Made by a program: the position numbers and the translations under genes. This document shows, piece after piece, positions 1-5,287 of a stretch of 5,293 nt of DNA. The notes under the pieces were generated by a model. The model made no database searches, was not told the DNA's origin, and saw only the letters and a list, made by a program, of their open reading frames with translations. The DNA is from SYIM01 sp044359405 (GTDB taxonomy: Bacteria; Pseudomonadota; Gammaproteobacteria; Burkholderiales; Burkholderiaceae_E): positions 1 to 5,293 of the forward strand of contig JBIKMC010000244.1 of the NCBI GenBank assembly GCA_044359405.1, read 5' to 3'. Position 1 is the first letter of the stretch. Every line of letters begins with the position of its first letter.

Positions 1-105
1 AGCGACCTGGCCGAATACAGCCGGCACCCGCAGCAGGAGTGCCAGGCTTGCAATGACACTCGAGCAGACAAACACCAGGACGAACAGGCGTTGTGCAATT
101 CTCAT
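1..105 (-). CDS. Start of an unidentified operon gene (partial, 35 codons)
   Basis: The first 35 codons run off the left edge with no stop. The ATG at 105-103 overlaps the TGA of the preceding methyltransferase gene as ATGA, which fits translational coupling and supports this start. No strong Shine-Dalgarno is visible. The peptide begins MRIAQR and then has a hydrophobic stretch at about residues 7-25 (LFVLVFV, then IASLALLLRV). It could be a signal peptide or a first transmembrane helix, so the product is probably exported or membrane-bound. No lipobox can be assigned. Operons of this type often continue with small membrane proteins, lipoproteins or chalcone-isomerase-like secreted proteins, but nothing here lets me choose, so the function is unassigned. 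Confidence 0.7.
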   Translation of the reverse strand, partial: MRIAQRLFVLVFVCSSVIASLALLLRVPAVFGQVA

Positions 106-1322
106 GACGGCAGCTGCAACGTGTATTGGTAGACGTCGGTGCTGTCATGACGGAAGGCAGCCTCGCAGTAGGCGAGGTAAAACTCCCAGGTCCGCACGAA
201 GCGCTGGTCGAAGCCCTGCTCACGCACGGCGGGCAGCTTGCTCATGAACACCTCGCGCCAAAGCGCCAGCGTGCGCGCGTAGTCCTTGCCAAAAGCCAAG
301 CGATTGACCACCTCCAGCCCGGCCGCGCGCGCCAGTGCTTCGAAGCGGCTGGGCGACGGGAGCATGCCGCCCGGAAAGACATACTGCTGAATGAAATCCG
401 TACCCCGCCGATATCGCTCAAAGTAGGCATCGGCAATGGTGATGGTCTGAATGGCGGCACGCCCGCCCGGCTTGAGGCAACGGCGCAGGGTATCGAAGTA
501 AGCCGGCCAATAGGCCTCACCCACCGCCTCGAACATTTCCACCGAAACGATCGCATCGTAGCGGCCCTGCTCGTCACGGTAGTCCTGCAGCCGCAGCCGG
601 CCATGCGTCGCAAGCCCCGCCCGCTGCAAGCGCGAGTTCGCGTAGGCAAGCTGTTCAGTCGATAGCGTCAGTCCATGAATCTCAAGGCCGGCGCGGGCGG
701 CCGTTTCTGCGAATCCGCCCCAGCCGCAACCGATTTCGAGCACACGCCCGCCTGGCGCAACCGCGATTTCGCGCAGCAGGCGATCGTTTTTCGCGCGTTG
801 CGCGGCGGCCAGTGAACGCTGGCCATTACCCTCGAAGAGCGCGCTCGAGTAGGTCATGGTTTCATCCAGCCACAAGCCGTAGAAGTCATTGCCCAGGTCG
901 TAGTGGGCGTGAATGTTGCGCCGCGAACCCGACCGCGTATTGCGATTGAGCAGATGACGGATACGGTCAACGATCTGACCGTACCAGGTTCCGTAGACCG
1001 CACGCTCGAGGACCTGACGGTTGGCCACCATCAGCCCCAACAATTCCGCCAGCGAATCCGTAGTCCAGTGTCCATCGATCCAGGCCTGGGCAAACCCGAT
1101 ATCGCCGCGCTTGAGAATGGCCTCGAATACATCCCAACGATGTATACGGATCGTCGCCTGAGGATGTCCCTGCCCGTACACGCGCACGCCGCCCGCAGGA
1201 TCCGCCAGGCTGAGCGATCCGGAGGCCAGCCGCTCAAGAAGCTTCAGGCATAGGCGCGCCGCCCTCGGAACGGATTGCGTTGCGTCTGATTGTGTTGGTC
1301 GCAAGGTTGCAGATGAGGTCAT
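102..1322 (-). CDS. Cyclopropane-fatty-acid-synthase-family SAM-dependent methyltransferase (Cfa/UfaM-like)
   Basis: This 406-residue protein is close to the family norm (E. coli Cfa is 382). Family members transfer a methyl group from S-adenosylmethionine to the double bond of unsaturated acyl chains in membrane phospholipids. An N-terminal lipid-binding-type region (about 1-130) is followed by NIHAHYDLGNDFYGLWLD (136-153) and a Rossmann methyltransferase fold. SAM motif I is VLEIGCGWGG (194-203), and QDYRD and VSVEMFEAVG follow. Aligned by eye to E. coli Cfa, the catalytic Glu239 is E265, Ile268 is I294 and Tyr317 is Y348. The bicarbonate ligands Cys139 and His266 appear to be S160 and Q292. 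That suggests methylation without ring closure, as in UfaM-type enzymes, but this is inference. The ATG overlaps the upstream stop (ATGA), and AGAGG lies six bases before it. Family assignment is secure; the exact product is not. Confidence 0.95.
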   Translation of the reverse strand: MTSSATLRPTQSDATQSVPRAARLCLKLLERLASGSLSLADPAGGVRVYGQGHPQATIRIHRWDVFEAILKRGDIGFAQAWIDGHWTTDSLAELLGLMVANRQVLERAVYGTWYGQIVDRIRHLLNRNTRSGSRRNIHAHYDLGNDFYGLWLDETMTYSSALFEGNGQRSLAAAQRAKNDRLLREIAVAPGGRVLEIGCGWGGFAETAARAGLEIHGLTLSTEQLAYANSRLQRAGLATHGRLRLQDYRDEQGRYDAIVSVEMFEAVGEAYWPAYFDTLRRCLKPGGRAAIQTITIADAYFERYRRGTDFIQQYVFPGGMLPSPSRFEALARAAGLEVVNRLAFGKDYARTLALWREVFMSKLPAVREQGFDQRFVRTWEFYLAYCEAAFRHDSTDVYQYTLQLPS

Positions 1323-2206
1323 GGGGAGCCTCTGGTGACGAAATCATCGGGGGCTTGGGGACGGCGGATAAACGGTACTCGGGAAAGCCACAACCGGAGC
1401 GCCTGCCAGTGGATCCGGGCGATCACGCCCAGGCTGAACAACGGATATCCGAGCGCCGCCCGCAGGACCGCGCGAGGCTCGGCAGCGGCCAGTTGCCCAC
1501 TCATGCTCGTGGACAGCAGCAAGCCCGCTTCATCGTGATAGTCAATGCGGGCCACCGCGCGAGTAGCCGTCTGCAGAAAGCGAAAACGGTACTCGCCTTC
1601 GATCTTGCAGAAAGGTGATACGTGAAAGTGCTTGACCGCACGCAATTCGGCGCCGGCCTTGAGCGCTGTGCCATCGGCGCTTGCCAGAAGGTAAACGTGG
1701 CGATCGCCAAACGTGTTGTGCACTTCTGCAACGACAGCCATCAGCGCACCGTCGGCGCGGTGGCAATGCCAGAAGCTCACCGGCTTGAACGCATAGCCGG
1801 CAACCCGAGCGAAGGCATACAGCCAGATGTCGCCGTCGGCTTGAACACCCGCCTGGTTGAGAACGCCATGTAGCCAGCCCCGTACGGCGCTTACGCCATC
1901 GCCATGGTCGGCGGCATGCAGCGACACCCACGCCGGTCGGTTCACGCCAAACAGGAGACTGCCCCACCGTGATTCCAGCGCGTCGATATGCGCGCGTACA
2001 AAAAACGCACGATAGCGAAACGCGTGTTCGCGGGGTCGTTTGCGGGCATGCCGGACCTCGCCGAAGGCCAGACAAACCAGGGGCCGCGCGGCAGAGCCTG
2101 AACAGCCGCCGTGATCACGACCGGCCTGGGCTTGAGTACCCGCTGCGATCGCACCGGCGCAATGCTCGGGCCGCGCTCGCTCTGGCATGTCGCTCAACTG
2201 GGGCAT
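1319..2206 (-). CDS. DUF1365 family protein
   Basis: This 295-residue protein shows the conserved DUF1365 signatures in order: GEVRHARKRPREHAFRYR (49-66), GYAFKPVSFWHCH (137-149), EVHNTFGDRHVYLL (161-174), KHFHVSPF (192-199) and IHWQALRLWL (265-274). No biochemical activity is firmly assigned to the family as far as I know. It almost always sits between an FAD-dependent oxidoreductase and a Cfa-like methyltransferase, exactly as here, so a role in acyl-chain modification at the membrane is likely. The start shares a base with the upstream stop (TGATG), and the stop overlaps the next start (ATGA). Residues 1-44 precede the first family motif and look unlike it. Relatives usually begin only a few residues before that motif. 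M7 (ATG at 2188-2186) is the only other visible ATG start before the domain, so the extension is either real or reflects altered sequence near the 5' end. Confidence 0.92.
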   Translation of the reverse strand: MPQLSDMPERARPEHCAGAIAAGTQAQAGRDHGGCSGSAARPLVCLAFGEVRHARKRPREHAFRYRAFFVRAHIDALESRWGSLLFGVNRPAWVSLHAADHGDGVSAVRGWLHGVLNQAGVQADGDIWLYAFARVAGYAFKPVSFWHCHRADGALMAVVAEVHNTFGDRHVYLLASADGTALKAGAELRAVKHFHVSPFCKIEGEYRFRFLQTATRAVARIDYHDEAGLLLSTSMSGQLAAAEPRAVLRAALGYPLFSLGVIARIHWQALRLWLSRVPFIRRPQAPDDFVTRGSP

Positions 2207-3492
2207 CAGGCTGCCCGCGCCAGCGGCGCCCGCAGCGCGTTGATCAAACCGGCGACGGCCAGCCCTGACTTCAGTCCGTCTTCATGAAAGCCGTAGCCCG
2301 TCCAGGCCCCGGCAAACCACGTATTGCGACGGCCCTGAAGATCATCGAGCCGTTGCTGGGCGCGGGTCGCGCCCTGATCAAACACCGGGTGTTCATACGC
2401 AATTCGGGCGATGACCTGTGCCGGGTCCGGCTCCTGGAGAGGATTGAGACTGACAAAGACTGGGCGCGCGACAGGCAATGGTTGCAGCCGGTTGAGCCAG
2501 TAGGTCACCGAAACCCTGGGAGAGCCGACACCGCCATCACTGAGGTAATTCCACGCAGCCCAGGCGCGGCGGCGCTTGGGCATGAGCCGCGAGTCAGTGT
2601 GCAGCCACGCATCGTTAGGCTGGTAGGCAATAGCCCCGAGTACTTCTCGTTCGTCAGAATCCGCATCGCTTAAAAGCCGCAAACTCTGCGTGCTGTGGCA
2701 GGCCAGCACCACATGGTCGAACCAATCGGTGCCCTGCGCGGTACGTACGCCCACGGCGCCGGCCGCGCTGTCCTGGCGTCGATCGACTCCCAATACCGGG
2801 CAGCCCAGCCTGACGTCAGCCAATTGCGCGACGATTCGATCGACGTATTGACGGGCGCCACCGGCCACCGTGAACCACTGCGGACGGTTACTGACCTGCA
2901 GCAGCCCATGGTTGGCGAAGAAGCGCACAAACGATCCGAGCGGAAACTCCTGCATGGTCTGCATGGGACAGGACCAGATAGCCGCCGCCATGGGTAACAG
3001 GTACTGGTCACGAAACGTTTTGCCGTAGCCTTCATCGGCGAGAAAGCGGGCCAACGGTATCTGCAGCCGCGCATCATCATGCGCTTGGCGGGCAAGTTCG
3101 CTGGCCTGCCGGTTGAAGCGAACAATGTCGGCGAGCATTCGCCAGAAGGCCGGCCGCAAGGCATTGGACGGCTGCGCAAACACACTCGCCAGGCTGGAGC
3201 CGCACCATTCGATCTGCCTGGGCCCGACCGAGACCGAAAACGACATATCGGAGGGCGCCGTGGGCACCTGCAGTTCATCAAATAAGGCGATCAGGTTCGG
3301 ATAGGTGCGCTCGTTGTACACGAGAAACCCGGTATCGACGGCACATTGAATCCCGTCCAGATCGATGTCGACTGTATGGGTATGGCCGCCCGCGCGCGTC
3401 TGCGCCTCAAACAGCGTCACGCGGTGCGAGGGGGTCAGACGCAGGGCAGCAGCCAGACCAGAGATGCCAGAACCGATGACAGCAACGCGCAT
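2206..3492 (-). CDS. FAD-dependent amine-oxidase/desaturase-like oxidoreductase, first gene of the operon
   Basis: From the ATG at 3492-3490 the protein has 428 residues. It starts with a dinucleotide-binding fold: VAVIGSGISGLAAAL (3-17) contains GxGxxG, an acidic E29 ends the second strand, and AGGHTHTVD (34-42) follows. VDTGFLVYNERTYPNL (52-67) is typical of the amine-oxidase/phytoene-desaturase-related COG2907 type. The C-terminal FAD motif is FAGAWTGYGFHEDGLKSGLA (393-412). No transmembrane segment is obvious. It probably binds FAD and oxidises or desaturates a lipid. In R. sphaeroides a comparable gene set makes methylated and furan fatty acids through a methylase (UfaM), a desaturase (UfaD) and an oxygen-dependent step (UfaO). 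I cannot say which role this protein fills. A GTG two codons upstream (3498-3496) is in frame, but GGGG five bases before the ATG favours the ATG. The stop overlaps the DUF1365 start. Confidence 0.93.
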   Translation of the reverse strand: MRVAVIGSGISGLAAALRLTPSHRVTLFEAQTRAGGHTHTVDIDLDGIQCAVDTGFLVYNERTYPNLIALFDELQVPTAPSDMSFSVSVGPRQIEWCGSSLASVFAQPSNALRPAFWRMLADIVRFNRQASELARQAHDDARLQIPLARFLADEGYGKTFRDQYLLPMAAAIWSCPMQTMQEFPLGSFVRFFANHGLLQVSNRPQWFTVAGGARQYVDRIVAQLADVRLGCPVLGVDRRQDSAAGAVGVRTAQGTDWFDHVVLACHSTQSLRLLSDADSDEREVLGAIAYQPNDAWLHTDSRLMPKRRRAWAAWNYLSDGGVGSPRVSVTYWLNRLQPLPVARPVFVSLNPLQEPDPAQVIARIAYEHPVFDQGATRAQQRLDDLQGRRNTWFAGAWTGYGFHEDGLKSGLAVAGLINALRAPLARAA

Positions 3493-3564
3493 GTACACCC
3501 CAGAGACGTTGTAAACCGGATGCCACTCTGTCGACGCGCTCGCTGTCGCCGACGTGACTTACTA

Positions 3565-3577
3565 GTCATTGTATGAC
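3565..3577. promoter_or_regulatory. Dyad GTCAT-TGT-ATGAC over a leftward -10-like box
   Basis: The perfect 5-bp arms GTCAT and ATGAC flank TGT. The reverse strand of 3573-3568 reads TACAAT, a good match to a sigma-70 -10 box pointing at the FAD gene. No convincing -35 box stands 16-19 bp upstream of it, so it is either a weak activator-dependent promoter or a coincidence. A repressor on the dyad would cover the box, which would suit a CarH-like regulator. Both the promoter and the operator roles are inferred. Confidence 0.35.
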
Positions 3578-3610
3578 CATTTAGTCCCGGTCTCGCCTAT
3601 CCCGAACTGC

Positions 3611-3645
3611 AGGATGGGTTTTTGTGCCGACGGCAACCCTGTCCT
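3611..3645. repeat. 35-bp imperfect inverted repeat
   Basis: Three nested arm pairs are visible: AGGA (3611-3614) with TCCT (3642-3645), GGGTT (3616-3620) with AACCC (3635-3639), and GCCG (3626-3629) with CGGC (3631-3634). They are separated by a TTTGT bulge and one- to two-base mismatches, giving about 13 paired bases. It ends at the putative -35 box of the regulator promoter. It could be an operator, a DNA structure or an RNA hairpin in a leftward leader. There is no T-run typical of a terminator. Confidence 0.45.
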
Positions 3646-3673
3646 AGTCAAATTCCCCGACTCGCCTTACAAT
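3645..3673 (+). promoter_or_regulatory. Candidate sigma-70-type promoter for the regulator gene
   Basis: TAGTCA (3645-3650, four of six matches to TTGACA) is separated by exactly 17 bp from TACAAT (3668-3673, five of six matches to TATAAT). Transcription would start near 3680 and leave a leader of about 124 bases before the ATG at 3804. The -35 box lies inside one CTAGTCA heptamer and touches the inverted repeat at 3611-3645, so autoregulation is possible. The call rests on consensus matching by eye. Confidence 0.4.
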
Positions 3674-3803
3674 CCGGCAAAACACCGGGAGTTTCATACT
3701 TTGTCCAGGACAGCTTCACGTACCTGGCTGATGCCACGCATACTGCGATGGGCGCCTGTGTCGATCCCACTATCGGGCGACCTGCGAAGGGGGACGTGCG
3801 TCC

Positions 3804-4736
3804 ATGAATGACCGTGCCGCCGCCTCTGGCATCACCCTAAGCATTTCCGCCGTCGAGCGCGACACGGGGCTCGCCAAGGACACCCTGCGGGTCTGGGAGC
3901 GTCGCTATGGCTTTCCCAATCCCGCGCGGGACAGTTTCGGCGAGCGTGTTTACCCCATCGAGCAGGTGGACAAGCTGCGCGTTCTGCGACGCCTTATGGA
4001 CATGGGCCACCGCCCGGGCCGAATCATCGGTCTGAGCCTGGAGGAACTCCACGCCCTGGCGGCACAGTCAGCCGAGGCGCCCAGGGCGGTTGCTGACCTG
4101 GGCCCTGATCGCGAAGATCTTCAGCGCTTCATCGAACTCACCAAGACCCATGCGGTGGAAGATCTCAGGCGCTCGTTGTCTCAAGCGGCGCTGCGTATGG
4201 GGCTTGAGCGCTTCGTCATGGAGATTGCGGCGCCGCTTAACCGCATGGTGGGTGAAGCCTGGGCGCGTGGCTACTTTGAGGTGTTCGAAGAGCACCTATA
4301 CACCGAATCGATGCAGGTGGTGCTGCGCAATGCCATCAGCACCATTCCGCACCCGGCCTCGCGCCCGCGCGTGCTGCTGACCACGTTCCCCAACGAAAGC
4401 CATGGTCTGGGCCTGCTGATGGTCGAAGCCATTCTGGCCATGGAAGGTTGTCGCTGCCTGTCGCTGGGCGTGCAAACACCGGTGTGGGATATCGTCCTGG
4501 CAGCTACCTCGCAGAATGCCGATATCGTGGCGCTGTCCTTCACTGCGGCGCTCAATCCCAATATGGTCATCGACGGACTGACCGAACTGCGGGCCAAACT
4601 GCCGCGTGCCACTGAAATCTGGGCCGGTGGACAATGCCCCATTCTGGTTCGCAAGCCGCCCGCTGAGATCACCATACTGCGCGAGCTTGAAAACATCCCC
4701 CAGGCGTTGACGCGCTGGCGGGCGCGTCACAGCTGA
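3804..4736 (+). CDS. MerR-family transcriptional regulator with cobalamin-binding photosensor domain (CarH/LitR-like)
   Basis: This is a 310-residue protein. Residues 12-80 form a MerR winged helix-turn-helix (SISAVERDTGLAKDTLRVWE, then RVYPIEQVDKLRVLRRL). About 103-175 is the helical-bundle part of a B12-binding module. About 187-305 is the Rossmann-like B12 domain (RVLLTTFPNESHGLGLL, IVALSFTAAL, IWAGGQCP). W153-x9-E163-H164 matches the W-x9-EH motif that caps adenosylcobalamin in Thermus CarH. E198-S-H200-x-x-G203 supplies the expected lower axial histidine. The CarH histidine directly after the Trp (H132), which gives the bis-His light adduct, is Ala154 here. Such proteins bind DNA in the dark as an AdoCbl-bound tetramer and release it in light. 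The start has AAGGGGGA (3787-3794) nine bases upstream. The likely targets are the divergent lipid operon and its own gene. Light sensing is inferred from the motifs. Confidence 0.93.
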   Translation: MNDRAAASGITLSISAVERDTGLAKDTLRVWERRYGFPNPARDSFGERVYPIEQVDKLRVLRRLMDMGHRPGRIIGLSLEELHALAAQSAEAPRAVADLGPDREDLQRFIELTKTHAVEDLRRSLSQAALRMGLERFVMEIAAPLNRMVGEAWARGYFEVFEEHLYTESMQVVLRNAISTIPHPASRPRVLLTTFPNESHGLGLLMVEAILAMEGCRCLSLGVQTPVWDIVLAATSQNADIVALSFTAALNPNMVIDGLTELRAKLPRATEIWAGGQCPILVRKPPAEITILRELENIPQALTRWRARHS

Positions 4737-4782
4737 CTAAGGGGCACTCAGGCAGTCGGACGTCTTCACCACCGCCGAGTCT

Positions 4783-5172
4783 TTAATGTCGAACTGTGCC
4801 CGGTGAGTCAGCGTCGTCACCCGTCTTGACCGAGCGCTTGACCTCTTCCATGTCAAGGTCGCGCACCTGACGCAACAGGTCATCCATCGCGCCCTTGGGC
4901 AGCACACCCGCCTGCTGAAACACGATGACGCTATCGCGGAAAACCATCAGGGTAGGAATCGACCGAATACCGAAGTGCCCTGCCAGCGACTGCTCTTCGT
5001 CGGTATTGACCTTGACAAACTTGATGTCGGGATTTTCGCCGGCCACTTTTTCAAAGGTCGGTGCAAAACTGCGACAGGGGCCGCACCAGGGGGCCCAGAA
5101 ATCGATGACCACGATGTCGTTTCCCGAAATCGTTGTGTCGAACTGTTCAGTGGACAAGGCAGTAACAGACAT
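4783..5172 (-). CDS. Thioredoxin family protein with a short charged C-terminal tail
   Basis: The protein has 129 residues from the ATG at 5172-5170, preceded by GGGAAG seven bases upstream. An in-frame TTG five codons earlier (5187-5185) is less likely. The thioredoxin fold is complete: buried D24 in VVIDFW, active site W29-C30-G31-P32-C33, VKVNTDEEQSLAGHFGIRSI (53-72) and the cis-proline P73 in SIPTLMVF. It should reduce protein disulfides in the cytoplasm, as there is no signal peptide. The fold ends near residue 105, and about 25 charged residues (DMEEVKRSVKTGDDADSPG and onward) extend beyond the usual length of about 108. It is convergent with the regulator gene, 46 bp away, with no clear terminator between them. 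A functional link to the lipid operon is unproven, though redox stress is a plausible common theme. Confidence 0.95.
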   Translation of the reverse strand: MSVTALSTEQFDTTISGNDIVVIDFWAPWCGPCRSFAPTFEKVAGENPDIKFVKVNTDEEQSLAGHFGIRSIPTLMVFRDSVIVFQQAGVLPKGAMDDLLRQVRDLDMEEVKRSVKTGDDADSPGTVRH

Positions 5173-5192
5173 GGTGGGACTTCCCAAATAAG

Positions 5193-5211
5193 TGATGCCG
5201 GCCCGGCATCA
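5193..5211. promoter_or_regulatory. Perfect 19-bp palindrome upstream of the thioredoxin gene
   Basis: Nine-base arms TGATGCCGG and CCGGCATCA flank a single C. The element begins 21 bp before the thioredoxin ATG and sits just downstream of the candidate promoter, about where transcription would start. That is a typical position for a repressor operator or a leader hairpin. No T-run follows on either strand, so a terminator is unlikely. The binding protein is unknown. Confidence 0.55.
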
Positions 5212-5217
5212 TAAGCA

Positions 5218-5248
5218 AATATATTGATGCGGCTGGCGGCAAATGCAA
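5218..5248 (-). promoter_or_regulatory. Candidate promoter for the thioredoxin gene
   Basis: On the reverse strand TTGCAT (5248-5243) resembles a -35 box. It is followed by an AT-rich run offering TATATT (5223-5218) after 19 bp or AATATA (5225-5220) after 17 bp. Transcription would begin near 5211, at the edge of the 19-bp palindrome. The match is moderate and the assignment tentative. Confidence 0.3.
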
Positions 5249-5267
5249 GAGGCCCTCCTGATCACCA

Positions 5268-5287
5268 CCGTGAAAGTACTTTCGCGG
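5268..5287. repeat. Near-perfect palindrome at the right edge, core GAAAGTACTTTC
   Basis: The 12-bp core GAAAGTACTTTC (5272-5283) is a perfect palindrome. With one mismatched pair (T5271/G5284) the symmetry extends to CCG and CGG at the ends, giving nine of ten pairs matched over 20 bp. It lies about 100 bp upstream of the thioredoxin start and could be an operator for that gene or for a gene beyond the window. Its role is unknown. Confidence 0.35.

Larger units (their letters stand above)
3493..3803. promoter_or_regulatory. Divergent control region between the lipid operon and the MerR-type regulator
   Basis: This 311-bp gap separates two divergent start codons and must hold both promoters. 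No convincing gene lies here: the open frames (for example from 3569) start without a ribosome site and resemble no protein I know. It is visibly more AT-rich than the coding DNA around 3555-3590 and 3640-3715. It contains the heptamer CTAGTCA twice (3562-3568 and 3644-3650), a related TTAGTC (3581-3586), a dyad at 3565-3577, an imperfect inverted repeat at 3611-3645 and a sigma-70-like promoter toward the regulator. MerR/CarH-type proteins commonly bind the divergent promoter region beside their own gene, so operator sites are expected here. None can be proven by eye. Confidence 0.75.

Noticed and set aside
126..665. Rightward 179-codon open frame opposite the methyltransferase gene
   Set aside because: It is antisense to a well-supported enzyme gene, has no recognisable protein motif, and arises readily in GC-rich DNA.
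3529..3534. TCGACA on the reverse strand as a -35 box for the FAD gene
   Set aside because: The best following -10-like hexamer (TACAAC) is only 15 bp away and would start transcription almost at the ribosome site, so the pairing is unconvincing.
3493..3803. Cobalamin riboswitch, considered because of the B12-type regulator
   Set aside because: No B12-box-like conserved core or the expected multi-stem leader is recognisable, and B12 sensing is already explained by the protein domain.
3569..3811. Rightward 80-codon open frame in the divergent control region
   Set aside because: It lacks a ribosome site and any recognisable motif, overlaps the regulator start out of frame, and covers promoter-like and repeat elements.
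4271..4730. Two long leftward open frames opposite the regulator gene
   Set aside because: Both are antisense shadows of the regulator's B12-binding domain, whose motifs are clear in the rightward frame.
4737..4782. Transcription terminator between the convergent regulator and thioredoxin genes
   Set aside because: I found no GC-rich hairpin followed by a T-run on either strand; only short chance symmetries such as GACGTC are present.
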